From assembly GCA_946800325.1 (NCBI GenBank), contig OX326958.1:22642414-22706413 (forward strand): a stretch of DNA of 64,000 nucleotides. Direction: 5' to 3'. Position numbers and translations under genes: made by a program. Source of the stretch: Luzula sylvatica (lineage: Eukaryota; Streptophyta; Magnoliopsida; Poales; Juncaceae). This document shows positions 31,889 through 42,651 of the stretch, one piece after another; within the stretch, counting starts at the first letter, position 1; the number at the start of each line of letters is the position of its first letter. The notes below the pieces were generated by a model. It did not search any database. It was not told the DNA's origin and was given only the letters and a program-made list of their open reading frames with translations.

Positions 31889-32112
31889 TTCTATCATTAA
31901 AAGGATATTTTGAGTATTTAGAAGGGTGTATTATAAAATAAAATTATGGATATTTGTTTTTAGGAACAATTCAAATTTCCTATTTACCCTATCATTTATT
32001 GATACATATATTTGAAAATTTATCTTAAATATTAATTAATTAATAATTACTCAAAATACTCTTGAAAAAAATTTATCATAAGAAAAAATGGTGTATGATA
32101 GAGCTCCCTCAG
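31889..32112. repeat. Imperfect inverted-repeat MITE remnant
   Basis: TTCTATCATTAAAAGGATATTTTGAGTA at the left and TACTCAAAATACTC ... ATGATAGAGCTCCC at the right are imperfectly complementary and resemble the ends of the MITE at 55255-55486. The mini-CACTA abuts or cuts its left end. Confidence 0.4.
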
Positions 32113-32279
32113 ATAATATCTCATGTGTATGGACTAGTTGTGTACTTCATTAAATATCGTGTAATAATGTAATCTGAACGAAAAATCACAACAAATTAAT
32201 GTTATCGACATAGCGTACAAATATAATTTAGAGATTTTATAGCCTAATAAAATTAGTGTTACTTCGTAAAGATAAATAT

Positions 32280-32450
32280 GACATTCTAAGAATTATTTAC
32301 TTTTTCTTGATTCTAACATTTTGTGTAATGATTTACTTGTAAAATACTCAAATATATTGTACAAATAGAAAAATAACATACCATATGTGTGGTCTAATTT
32401 CTTCCAATAACTCATGGAAAACTAAAAACCTATTGTTCTATTCATTTGAC
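32280..32450. repeat. AR1 copy E, left part
   Basis: Matches 48626-48770: TTTTTCTTGATTCTAACATTT, AATGATTTACTTGT, AAATAACATACCATA and TTCTTCCAATAACTCA, in order. It is interrupted at CATTTGAC by the hAT element and continues at 33971. Confidence 0.8.
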
Positions 32451-33970
32451 CAGGCCGGTCCTGCATTTTGAGAGGCCTTTGACGATTATTAATACATGAC
32501 CTAGAATTACGATAACAAAGAGACATTCAAGTTGTGATTTTTTAAGGACATAATCACAAATTTGCATATACAAAAATAATTATATTTACTTAATAGAACC
32601 CATCATTATATTGTACAAAGAGGCATTTTGTCTTAGTCCTTAGAACCCATAAAAATGTTGTAGTCACAACTAAAATGACAAAAAAAGTAAAAAAGAAAAT
32701 CAGATTAAGTTGTTATGATCTTTCAAAATTGAGACTAAAAATAAGAAAAAAAATTACACTTGCTTGAATTACTTCTGTGTTACATTACATTCAATGGTTT
32801 AATCACTTGTATGTTAAATTCAATGTTTTAATCAGTGCCCATAAGGTGTGTGGCAAAATGCCTTGTCGAAACACATGCAATAGGCACACCGTTTCTTTTT
32901 CACATGAATCCATTATAATATGTGGATGATTTAAATTCAGACCTGGATTCTCTGCCACATCATTCTGAATGAGGCTTCCTGTTGTAGTCATTTCGCCGAG
33001 CACTGAAAGTGCCCTCTGAAAAAAAATCATCCCAAAAGAAGTACTTTTTTTTCTTCTTCCCAAAATGAAAGACCCGCAAACAATCAAAAGGGAAACAGGT
33101 GCAGTGACCTAAAATGTCATAAAATCTCTTCTAATAAAAAACAAATTCGATGGATTTCATTAAAATTTGAGAAATTGATTTATATATTGAGTTGGTGAGT
33201 TGACTCATCCTTTAGCTTACTGGAAAAAAATCATCGAGAAGAAAAAGCTGGAAATGGAAACAAGCTAGGTCGAACCATCTCCTCGCCGCCTGCGGAAAGA
33301 GTTGGGCAAAGTCCGTCGCTCCTCAGTTTTGTTCTTCAGTTTTTGGATAAAAATGTCTATTTGATTATACAGGTAGGGGTGTTCAAACGGTTTGGTTTGT
33401 TCGGATACCGAACCGAACCGGTTTAATTCGGTTTAATTGGTTCGGTATTTCGGTATGTTTGGTTCGGTTCGGTTCAAAAAATAGTATTGTCTGGTTTATT
33501 CGGTTCGGTTCGGTTTTGAAATTTCGAAAACCGATTAAACCGAACCGACCGAATAACATCCCATTTTTATATTTCTTTAATATGTTAATGTTTAAATATA
33601 ACAAAAATCATATAATAATCTTATAAATTAATATACTTATGTTTTATAATATTAATTTATATCTTTTGATAAATAAAATATGAACTTTTTTAGTACGTTA
33701 TTTTTATTTTAAAATGATAATGTTTCTTATTCGGCTCAACCGAATAAACCGAATAAGTTTTTAATCGGCTCAAGTGTTAAATGGTTCGGTTCGGATTAAA
33801 TTTTATTCGGTTCGGTTCAAATCGGTTTGACCTTATTCGGTTCGGTTTGAACCAAACCGACCGAATGAACACCCCTATATACAGGTTAAGAAAAATAAAT
33901 TAATAAAGACCCTCAAATTGTGGAGGCCTTTGGCTCACGCCTACTTGGGCTAGTGCCAGGGCCGGGCCTG
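32451..33970. mobile_element. hAT-like non-autonomous element with 8-bp TSD
   Basis: 1,520 bp. Left end CAGGCCGGTCCTG, right end CAGGGCCGGGCCTG, inverted with respect to each other; sub-terminal AGGCCTTT occurs at both ends. TSD CATTTGAC is exact (32443-32450 and 33971-33978), and AR1 runs uninterrupted across the join. No transposase is visible; the 94-codon minus-strand frame at 32803-33087 has no recognisable domain. A second element (33374-33877) is nested in it. Confidence 0.92.
33374..33877. mobile_element. hAT-like MITE nested in the hAT element
   Basis: 504 bp with inverted ends TAGGGGTGTTCA / TGAACACCCCTA and an exact 8-bp TSD TATACAGG (33366-33373, 33878-33885). The interior is rich in GGTTCGGTTCGG and its complement, a well-known style of plant MITE. 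No gene. Confidence 0.95.
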
Positions 33971-34043
33971 CATTTGACATGTAATATGTAAGAGAAAAGA
34001 TCCACCTTTGCTCGTGAAGATGAAGATGTTAGGGTTTCTTTAA
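33971..34043. repeat. AR1 copy E, middle part
   Basis: Continues AR1 after the hAT element: CATTTGACATGTAATATG, AAGAGAAAAGATC and GATGTTAGGGTTTCTTTAA, as at 61955-62020. Confidence 0.8.
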
Positions 34044-34354
34044 GGAGTTATATATTCAGCCTCCCAACATCAAAAAAACATTCTTGATGAGGTGGCAAAA
34101 GAGTGTTTAGTGGGTTGTGTAGTCTCTCTAATTGACTCGATTAAATATTAATTGACACGTTTAATTGACACGTAAATAATTTATAACATGTTAATATTAG
34201 TACATGTTAATTGACGGATCAATTTATAACATGTTAAAATGATCAATTAATATTTAATCGAGTCGATTAGAAAAGCTAAACAACCCCCTTAACCCTCCTT
34301 TTGCCACCTCATCAAGGATGTTTTTTTGATGTCGGAGGCAAAGTATATTTTCCT
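34044..34354. mobile_element. Mutator-like foldback MITE with 9-bp TSD
   Basis: Long, imperfect inverted arms of over 100 bases: GCCTCCCAACATCAAAAAAA and TTGATGAGGTGGCAAAA pair with the right half, and GACTCGATTAAATATTAATTGA with its complement near the centre. TSD TTTCTTTAA at 34035-34043 and 34355-34363. The intact AR1 copy at 62004-62020 shows the empty site. A 9-bp TSD with long arms suggests a MULE-type MITE. Confidence 0.82.
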
Positions 34355-34990
34355 TTTCTTTAATATTGTCTCTTACATGAGAAAATGCATTTCGCATGAT
34401 CCATCTGAACATTTTGTATTTGGTGAGAAACATAATCCACGAATCTTGCATATATTTGATTTCATATTTTTATTTAGAGGGCATATATGACGCCTCACAA
34501 AAGTGAGAAAAAATATTTTGATGACGTCATCACGTTAATTGAATTAACGATTAATTGAGTTGAAAATGTAATCTTAGTAAAATGTGATAGGTACAGACCA
34601 ATTAAGAAACATACAAATTAACAAAAAAAATAATTTTAATTAAGATTATAATAGGTACGAGCCGGTCAACAAAAAATTAATGCACCCTCGATGATGTTAT
34701 CGAGGATATTTATCAAACTTTTGTGAGGACAAGTATAATTTTTTTTTTACTAATAATATCAACGAAACTCGAACTCGAGACCTATGATATTTTGTATTAA
34801 ATATTTCATCACTAAACTATAGACCGTCGGTATGTACAATACATTATTACAACATAACAAACATTACATATATATTTTAATCGGTAATGTTTTAAATCTA
34901 AATTTAGTACAATTGTGCAGGCTGCAATTTTGTTAAACTTGTAATAAATAATCTCATCCAAGTGGAGCATTGTTACCCTAGGTCTATCTT
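34355..34990. repeat. AR1 copy E, right part
   Basis: CGCATGATCCATCTGAACAT and TTTGGTGAGAAACA, then AT-rich DNA, then GTGCAGGCTGCAATTTTGTT and AAGTGGAGCATTGTTACCCT, as at 54310-54370 and 63720-63790. It holds a SINE-like insertion at 34740-34835. Confidence 0.7.
34740..34835 (-). mobile_element. Possible tRNA-type SINE (no TSD seen)
   Basis: On the minus strand an A-box-like TATAGTTTAGTGATGAAAT is followed about 35 bases later by a B-box-like GAGTTCGAGTTTC, with an A tail (T run about 34740-34749). The spacing fits a tRNA-derived SINE head. Target duplications were not found. Confidence 0.45.
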
Positions 34991-35689
34991 ATGTGCTAAT
35001 TATTATTATTATTATTATTATTTTGTTTTGCACGTAAGGATGAATATGTGTGCACTTAATGGAACGATACAAAAATTATGAGTTCATTTTCACTTTTTCG
35101 AACATTCAAGGCTATTTTTTCATTTCTAGATTGTTATTTTGATGATAGGTACCGTAATAAAAAAAAAACAGTAATTAACGCCCAAATTGACGTTTAACAC
35201 AACGACTGACAAAAATTGATTGATGTTTTGTGAATTTGTTAGAAAGTTTTTTATATCAAGGATATTGAAAACGGAAAAATACAATCTTAGTTACTAAATT
35301 AATAATTATGTTACATACGCTTGACATGTTCTTTTTTTGAAATCGAACAAACTAAATTTGATGGTATTGTATCGTACAATATAGAAAACATTATTGAAGA
35401 ATAAGTTGTCGTTTTGAAGATTTTTGTATGTTTTATAGCTTTCTATTCTTGTTTTCCGTTTCAATAAGCAGATTAATTCAACAATATAATAATATTTCAT
35501 ATAAAATTATTTATAACTAAGTTGATAATAAAAAAATTATACAATCGAGTAAATATCGATTATTGTTTACGTATCAACCATCAAGTTTCTGGTAGTGGTA
35601 CCGATATCAACAATGCAGTTCCTGGTCTGGTCTACGTATCAATCATCCAGCTCTAGTGACTTCGGTGCCAGTGTTCCAATTTATTTTCA
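34991..35689. other. AT-rich DNA with (ATT)n microsatellite
   Basis: A run of about nine ATT units lies at 34998-35023. The rest is AT-rich and lacks coding character. CTACGTATCAA occurs twice (35569, 35633). Confidence 0.6.
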
Positions 35690-36350
35690 GAATTGAGAAG
35701 TAACATCTTTTATAACTCAAATTTATTGTACAAATGAAAAAAATAACATTCCATATATTTGTTTTGGTTTCTTCCAATGGTTCACGAAACACAAATGCGT
35801 ACTATTCATTCAGTGACGGATCTATTAGAGGAGGATATGCATATATAATTATATAAAGAAAAAAAATTTCACTTTTTGTTCAAGAAGATAGGTTAGAGTT
35901 TCTTTAATACAATTTCTTATATAAGAAAATGCACTTGGCATGATTCATATGAACCCCATATATTCGGTGAGAAACACAAAATGTACGTTTAGGATGTGCA
36001 TTTATGCAAGGAGGCTATTCACATTGTCCCAAAATTCACGAATACATGGTCTATATTCTAACTAACACCTTTAATTACTATGAAAATTAACAAGGACATA
36101 TAATTAATTAATACATAATATATAGTTAAAACTTATTTAAATTAATAATTCCTAATTAGCATTAAGAAATTGTCAATTATTATGTTCATGAAAATTATTA
36201 ATTAGAGTATAGAAGATGTGAAGATGAAATCTGGGGGTAAAAATAAAATTTCTCCTAAACAACAAACGCATGAAATATAAGAATTAAAGACGCGCACAAT
36301 ATTACAAATTTCAAAGAAAACAACATGCTTATATACTGTTATGAAATTGG
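35690..36350. repeat. AR1 copy C
   Basis: Closest to copy B: 35927-36330 and 49178-49600 are very similar (AAATGCACTTGGCATGATTC, GGAGGCTATTCACATTGTCC, GTGAAGATGAAATCTGGGGG). It lacks the Helitron present in copy B at 49171/49172, so it shows that empty site. Confidence 0.85.
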
Positions 36351-37075
36351 AATAGGGATGGCAATAAGTCCGGTTCGGAAAGGATATAAGTTCTCATATA
36401 TATTTATCTATCTTAATCGGATAATATCCGTACCTGACTTGTCAACTAAACGGGCAGTTTTATCCATCCCATTTAGTGCCCTTGGACTTTCGAATTATTC
36501 ACATAATTTTTAGTCATACTTAAATATATACAAAAACATTAAAATATAGTAATCAGAAATATATTTTTTCAAATTATATAACATTACACAACATAATAAT
36601 ATCACAAAATACATAATACAATATTTTTTAAATCACGTAAAATAAAATTGACGTCACTCCATTCGATTGTTTCGTTTCGTACGATTAATTATCTCGTCTT
36701 CTTTGTCAGCATCTTTTGATAAAACATGATACTCGAAAAAAATGGTAGATGAACAGGAAAAATGAGACGAATAGTGTTGAAGAGACTTAAAATATCAATA
36801 TAACTAGAATTATTGAGAATCGGGTTCTGGTCCGATTTATTTATGGGTATGGTATGATCTCCTATGTTGCACGGATATGGCGATACGGCGATGCGTATCG
36901 GATACGAAGATACGGCAATATAACATATGGTTTATGATACGATACGGATACGGTGATACGGCTAAATTCGATTTTTTGGAGTATCCGCGCAACATAGATG
37001 GTCTCACATATACCCTATCCATATATGTGTTGGGTATTTTGTAATCAGGTAATACCTGACTCGCACATAAGAAAT
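36351..37075. other. Possible older element carrying a MITE
   Basis: Starts AGGGATGGCAATAAGTCCGG and ends with GGGTATTTTGTAATCAGGTA / CCTGACTCGCACAT, phrases seen in common plant non-autonomous elements. No terminal match or TSD could be shown. The 36862-36997 MITE lies inside. Confidence 0.3.
36862..36997. mobile_element. CTATGTTGC-type MITE, short
   Basis: 136 bp with ends CTATGTTGCACGGATA / GTATCCGCGCAACATAG and TSD ATGATCTC/ATGGTCTC (7 of 8 identical). The body is made of GATACGG-type units. An 8-bp TSD suggests hAT-like mobilisation. Confidence 0.85.
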
Positions 37076-37539
37076 TCATAATATATTTATTATAATTTTA
37101 ATATTTAAGAAATTCACGATATTTAATATATAAATAATTCATAGTATAATGTGTACACAATTTTAGAAAAATATTTATACTCTCATGAAAAGGGAAATCG
37201 AAAAAAATATATATATTTCTATTTTGCAGCAAAAAAATTTAAATAATATTTTTTATTTTAAAACATTTACACGATAATTAACAAGTTAGCTCTGTTAGAA
37301 AAAAATACATATTCTTATCCTTCAAAGTATATTGCATATAATATTGTCGAGCAAAATAGAATTCTAATAATACATGTATTGTACAATGAATCATGTATAT
37401 AAAGCAATGAATTCAACCCATCGTTCTAAACTGCTCTACCAAGTCAGGTGTTAATTAATAATAATCTATTTTTTCTTTCTAGTTTCAAATTAATTTGATG
37501 TCTTTTCCATTTTTACTTTCCTATAAATCCTTGTAAAAT
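37076..37539. other. AT-rich DNA with an AR1 fragment
   Basis: 37385-37530 matches 54705-54820 (TATATAAAGCAATGAATT, CTGCTCTACCAAGTCAG, TTAATTAATAATAAT, TTTCTTTCTAGTT). The rest is AT-rich without features. Confidence 0.6.
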
Positions 37540-38068
37540 CTATGTTGCGCGGATACTTCAAAAAACGAACCGTACCCGTATCGGATACGTATCGGATACG
37601 GATACGCCACCGATACGACACCGATACGTATTTGATACGTCACGTGGCGTATCGGACTATTTTAGTATATAAATTTGAACCGATACGTTTCCGATACGGC
37701 ACAATACGGTTCCGATACGGCTGGATACGGTTCCGATACGGCGGGATACGGTTCCGATACGGCTGACTCATTGTTTTTTGTTTTTTTGTCCAATTTAAAA
37801 ATACCCAATACTTTTACTATTCAATAGTATTTTACATCGCATATTTTTTATTTTATTTATTCATAAAATATCCAAATCGATATTACAACATCTTAATTTT
37901 TGTAATAATTTAATAAAATTATTTAAATATATATATTAATCATATTAAAATAATATTAAATAATATACATATATGACGTATCGTATTCTAGAATTTTCAA
38001 GAAATACCGTATCGCCGTATCCGTATCGTATCGGATACGATACTCGTACCCGTATCCGTGCAACATAG
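37540..38068. mobile_element. CTATGTTGC-type MITE, long
   Basis: 529 bp, ends CTATGTTGCGCGGATAC / GTATCCGTGCAACATAG, exact TSD TGTAAAAT (37532-37539, 38069-38076). Sub-terminal regions are runs of CGATACGG / CCGTATCG units; the centre is AT-rich. Same family as 36862-36997. The 74-codon frame at 37542-37766 is a translation of the repeats. Confidence 0.93.
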
Positions 38069-38076
38069 TGTAAAAT

Positions 38077-39027
38077 TGCATTGAACAATTTTGTTAATAG
38101 TTCTAAGAAAAGAATATAATCATTCATTTGTTAGTTTTATTATGATAAAGTTTGAGTTAAAAAGATCTAATGTTGGAAGCAGATACATTTTGTGGTTATC
38201 GCAAAAAAATCCAGGGAGAACAATTCACTCTGAACGACGGTTAATTTGTCTACATTCTCGAATTTTACTTTTTCATCTTAAACTTCTAATTTCAAGTTTA
38301 AAACACCTTCTCGAATTATAATAAAGAAATTCAAGTTTAAAACACCTTCATATTTGTCGAAAAAATAGTACCAAAACATAAAAATATGGACACAATGCAT
38401 AATACCATAACTGTTACTCATTTTCCCTTTTATAATCTTAGAAAATAAACTCGAGTGTATATTTTTTATATGAAAAAAAAATGTTCAAGTAGACATCACA
38501 TCACTTGTATATAATTTAGAAAAAAATATTTTTTTGTCTCCTAAACTTGTCACAAATGTTTAACTTACCCTCCATATTAAAATCTACATCCTTTTACTTC
38601 CAGAACTTTCAAAATTTGTTTATCTTGCTCCCTCCGTCAGTTTTGTGCTCTATCATCAGTTAAATGATGAAATAGCAAAATGACGTGATATATTTTATAT
38701 TATTTTTCTTGTGACTTGGCAATTTAAATCCTAACCCGATCCGTTTCTATCTAACCCGACCCGAATCCATATCTTTTATTCTCCGATCAAATCTAAGAGT
38801 TTCGTTTTCTTAATTTGCGCCTTTTCTGTTGGGTAATTTATATTTGCAAAATTCCTCAATTAGAAAAAAAGTTACAGAGGACATTGTATGATCTGTTAAG
38901 ACCATATCCACAACACTAAAAAACAAAATTTATCAAAGAAAACTCCTGCAACACATCTTACCAAAATTACAAAAAGGCCCCTATATTATCGAAAATTACA
39001 AAACAAAACTTACGCTCTTGAGAAAAT
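38077..39027. other. AT-rich DNA without recognisable genes
   Basis: A short direct repeat (AATTCAAGTTTAAAACACCTTC-like) occurs at about 38291 and 38330. CCCGATCC/CCCGACCCG phrases lie at 38730-38765. No coding signal. Confidence 0.55.
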
Positions 39028-39912
39028 TCGAGATAGGCGAGCATGCGCCTTGAAGCACTCCGTGCTCTGTTGGTTCGCCATTGGAGCCTCTCAATGCGAA
39101 GTTCTCTCTCTCTCTCTCTCGGTTCCAGCCTCTCGATGAAAAAGCGTAGTGCCTCTGGCTCTCTCTCTCTCTCTCTCTGTGTTCATTCCGGCCTCTCGAG
39201 TAAGAAAAAAAAAAGACAAAAAATAAGTTGATCGCAGTAAGTTTCTTTATTATAAATACTCACCTTGTAATCCAGCGAAAATTCTATTACTTCACCAAAA
39301 ACCTCCATGGTTTCATGATGAAGTCAAACTTATGTCATCATGTTAATTGGGGGTGCAAATTAATTCTACTACTCCCCCAAAATATGATATAAATATATAT
39401 ATATTTTTTTGTAAAACCTTCATGTTAATTTTTTAAAAAAATAATAAAGATGTAAGGTATTAATATACCACATGCGAATAATTCTTTAAGCTTAAAAAAC
39501 ATATTTATTAAAATGATAAACATGAAAGATAAAAATGTATCTAACACAAATAACTTATTGAACTTGTAAAATGCATCTATAATATATTATTATTTTAATA
39601 TATGGAAATATACATATATTGTACGATATTATATAATTTCCAATTATGTTGTTTATTTACAACAAATATTAGTTTTTAATCGTTTTGTGTTAACGTTATG
39701 GGTAATCCTTACAAGACGATTTTGATCACACTTATAAATATTTAATGTAATATCATGTACAAATTAATTATATTTTTTTTGTATAAAGTTATTTTTTTAT
39801 TAGTATTATATAATCAACAACATTCAAAACCTACTTGGTACATGTAGTATGGCTCGCTATTTCTAGGTTTGTTATTGGTTGAACTATGCTAACAACAATG
39901 ATATACTATTGT
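39028..39912. repeat. 0.9-kb direct repeat, copy 1
   Basis: Near-identical to 42285-44206 with that copy's insertions removed. Starts TAGGCGAGCATGCGCCTTGA, includes two CT microsatellites, and ends AACAATGATATACTAT. It lacks both the tRNA-like sequence and the 932-bp MITE of copy 2. The ends are not TG...CA, so these do not look like LTRs. Confidence 0.9.
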
Positions 39913-40649
39913 TTTCAAATGTTTCTTGTATAATTGTATTATAATAACCGCTTAGCACGAGTATTATTCTAGCCCTAGGATAATTCACAACTCGACACAA
40001 ATCAATCAAATTTCATTACATCTAAAAATAATTAAGTATCAAATCAAGAAATTAATTACATTTTATAAATCTAAGAGGAGAGAAGAGAGAAGAGAAGCTT
40101 CACGGGCGTGGCTGGCTAAAAGGATCTTTCGGCACCAAGCCCGAATTCGGAAATGCACTCTAAACGTCCCCCCATTTTCTCCATCTCTCTGGGAAACTTT
40201 TCGGGTCGATCAAAACCCGATTCGGATCAAAATCCAAACCCGTATTTGTTTCCCCTTCTTCTTTAACCACCACGTCGCCACTAAACTCGCAAATGAAAGA
40301 ACCGGCTTGAATCAAATCCAAAAATCTCACGCCCACACCTTCCCGCTGGATTTAAACACTTCTACTTGTACTTTAATCACGTTTTGGGTCATGCGATTGG
40401 GACAGGTGGCAGCGCAAGGACACGTGTCGCCACATTCGTACACGATTGGTCGTTATTTCTCCTTGCTATTTACATGTTACCTCCAAATACTCGACGTGCA
40501 GTGGGATTTCTCCTCTTATTTGCATGTTACCTCGAAATAAACAGAAACCTATTATTATATGAACGTATCATTAAATTAAATTAATTCAAATATTTTAGTT
40601 ATAAAATTTCATAGGGGCATTCATGATATTTTACAAAGATATAAATTAA
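39913..40649. other. Gene-promoter-like DNA, no gene recognised
   Basis: Less AT-rich than its surroundings. 40080-40540 has GA-rich and CT-rich tracts, ACACGTGTCGCC (a G-box, about 40420) and a tandem similarity (CCTCCAAATA / CCTCGAAATA with ACATGTTAC, TGCATGTTAC). The frames at 40307-40540 and 40366-40584 overlap and look like chance. Confidence 0.4.
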
Positions 40650-40931
40650 TTAATTACCTAAGAATAGCTGGAGTAATTTCCCCAATTCAACTTCAAGCCA
40701 ACTAACCTCATCCTCCAAATCGGGCATTGTCTCCTTTTTTTTCGGCCTCCTCTCCCAAATTACCAAAATACCCCTCCCCATCTCGTCCATTTGAATCCTC
40801 ATCATTATTATCAACATTAACATTGTCGTGTTTGAAGCTATACAACTTACTAGCCAATCCTTTATTCTTCGAATCCTTCCAAGCTATACAACATGATCTC
40901 TCGCTCGTTCCTCCATCACTTCTAGAACATC
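40650..40931 (-). pseudogene. Unidentified 93-codon open frame, possible exon
   Basis: Open from a stop at 40932-40934 to a stop at 40650-40652, with no ATG near its start, so it reads as an internal or terminal exon. The protein begins CSRSDGGTSERSCCIAWKDS, continues through an N/D-rich part (NVNVDNNDEDSNG) and an E/K-rich part, and ends MPDLEDEVSWLEVELGKLL. The composition is protein-like, unlike the AT noise around it. AG|GTAATT near the end could be a splice donor. I do not recognise the family. The reverse strand here carries the 40727-40951 frame, which I judge a shadow. Confidence 0.4.
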
Positions 40932-41770
40932 AGGACGGTATTTTGCTCTAAGGTCCTCCAATTTTGGCTCGCTCACGAATTGGTATCACATGCGTGCGAT
41001 CAGAAAGAGATGACTCGAGTCGGACGTCGAACTCGGTAATGATTGGAGCAAAGTTATCGTGTTCCCTGTGGCTATTTTAAAATTTCAGGGACCTTTTCGC
41101 AACTGTTACAAATTTCAGGGACCTAATTGTAAATTTTATTTTTTAATCACGAGTCTATTGTGAAAGTGTACTGTAAAGTTTGATGAGAGCGAGAGCGGTG
41201 CGGAATGACATTGAGCCGTTACCACGCCCCAAATTATAAGCACTGCGAAATAATTAAATAAATCATGAAATTAAATAAATAAGAATACATTACCATCATA
41301 TTCCTAATGTTTGAAACAAATGTGAATATGAATGAAGGGTAATTAGGTAATTTACCACGGAACGACACTCGGCAGTAGTTCACTCCTTTGGTAAACCCCA
41401 ATTCTTTTGCTCTCGCGGGAATTACCCTTTTGTCCTTTCAAAACCTAACCTAAACTACCCAAAAATAAATTACAAATTATAAATCATTAATATAATTTTA
41501 TAAGATTGGCATGCATACCACAGTGGCACCTTTATCGAGTACCGCCTTGAGTGCCAAAATCGGGTACGGGTAGTCAAGAAAGCCGCCCAATTGCTTGCTC
41601 TAAATTCTTTCATAAGTAACTTTTTTTTGTTTGAAAAATTAGAGAGGCTTGAGAGGATTCGAAATAAGTGATTGAAATGGGAATATTTATTGGTAAAATC
41701 AAATATAAATCTGATGAACTTGCAATCGTGATGCTTTGAGATTCGTGCAAACAACAGGATATGAGAATAT

Positions 41771-41995
41771 TCATTTGGTCATTGAGGGTGCCGGTGAATC
41801 CAAGTTTGAGAACAGCATCACCAATTGGAAATGCTGAATTGAATTCGAGCACCAAAAATCTCATCTCGTAGAAACCCTTCATTTCGTGCCGTTGAATCCA
41901 ATTTTGAGAACAGCTTCACCAATTGGAAGTGTTGAATTGAATTCGAGCACCAAAATCTCATCCTCCTCCATCAGAATGATGTTTGAGGGTTTTAT
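41771..41995 (-). pseudogene. M1 aminopeptidase-like fragment with tandem duplication
   Basis: Two adjacent minus-strand pieces encode the same stretch. Copy 1 (41995-41879) includes MEEDEILVLEF, then LPIGEAVLKIGFNGTK and a stop. Copy 2 (41882-41771) has FLVLEFNSAFPIGDAVLKLG, then FTGTLND. This matches the conserved N-terminal strand region of plant M1 metallo-aminopeptidases (APM1 / puromycin-sensitive type), where EDEILVLEF and an LKxGFxGxLND motif precede KMKGFY. MKGFY itself is seen at the junction. The duplicated unit is about 100 bp. No catalytic HEXXH region is present, so this is a dead fragment. Confidence 0.6.
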
Positions 41996-42284
41996 CTCCT
42001 ATCAATTCAACATCTTCAATGTCAATTTTACCTTCTTAATAATTCAAATTTTAATTCTTGACGAAAACATTAGCAAACCAGATTGGAATGAAGCGAGATG
42101 GAGTCCTTGTCCGCAATAAGATCGGCCGAGTTAAGCACGAGAAATCTCGTTTCAGAAAGCACATCAAGGGCGGCAGCAACGAATCCGGAGAAATCTCGTT
42201 TCAGTTAAGCACGAGAACTCGCACGAAGATAAATCGGGTTTCAGAAAAATGAGCCAACTTTTGGGTTCCGCAAATTTGGGTAGG
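41996..42284 (+). other. Sequence between the pseudogene and direct-repeat copy 2
   Basis: The minus strand just upstream (ATTGACATTGAAGATGTTGA) may encode more of the aminopeptidase in another frame. The plus strand has a small basic frame (42058-42252) containing a repeated AAGCACGAGAA motif; I do not take it as a gene. Confidence 0.35.
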
Positions 42285-42483
42285 CGAGCATGCGCCTTGA
42301 AGCACTCCGTGCTCTGTTGGTTCGCCATTAGAGCCTCTCAATGCGAAGTTCTCTCTCTCTCTCTCTTGGTTCCAGCCTCTCGATGAAAAAGCGAAGTGCC
42401 TCTGGCTCTCTCTCTCTCTCTCTCTCTGTGTTCATTTCCAGCCTCTCGAGTAAGAAAAAAAAAAAAAGACAAAAAAATAAGTT

Positions 42484-42559
42484 GATCGCAGTGGGAATCG
42501 AGAACCCACGTTCATCTGAAGCCGAAGTCAGACGCTCTTGCCCACTGAGCTATACGATC
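42484..42559 (-). tRNA. tRNA-Arg-like gene or pseudogene
   Basis: 76 bases on the minus strand fold as a cloverleaf: acceptor GATCGTA/TGCGATC (7 pairs, one G-T), D arm GCTC/GAGC, anticodon stem TCTGA/TCAGA, five-base variable loop, T stem GTGGG/CCCAC. The anticodon loop CTTCGGCT has 8 bases; TCG (Arg) is the likely anticodon. The T loop TTCTCGATT has two extra bases. A discriminator A and T-rich runs that could end Pol III transcription follow. The loop insertions suggest a pseudogene or a SINE head rather than a working tRNA. Confidence 0.6.
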
Positions 42560-42651
42560 TTTTGTGTTCTACAGTAAGTTTCTTTATTATAACTAATTAT
42601 CTTGTAATCCAGCGAAAATTTTATTACTTCCCCAAAAACCTCGGTGGTTTT

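Noticed and set aside
32803..33087. 94-codon minus-strand frame as hAT transposase remnant
   Set aside because: None of the conserved hAT dimerisation-domain or catalytic motifs are visible.
36351..37075. Complete non-autonomous element starting AGGGATGGCAA
   Set aside because: A matching right end and TSD could not be found; kept only as a low-confidence note.
42484..42559. Fully functional tRNA-Arg
   Set aside because: The anticodon loop has 8 bases and the T loop 9, both one or two bases too long, so it is reported as tRNA-like only.
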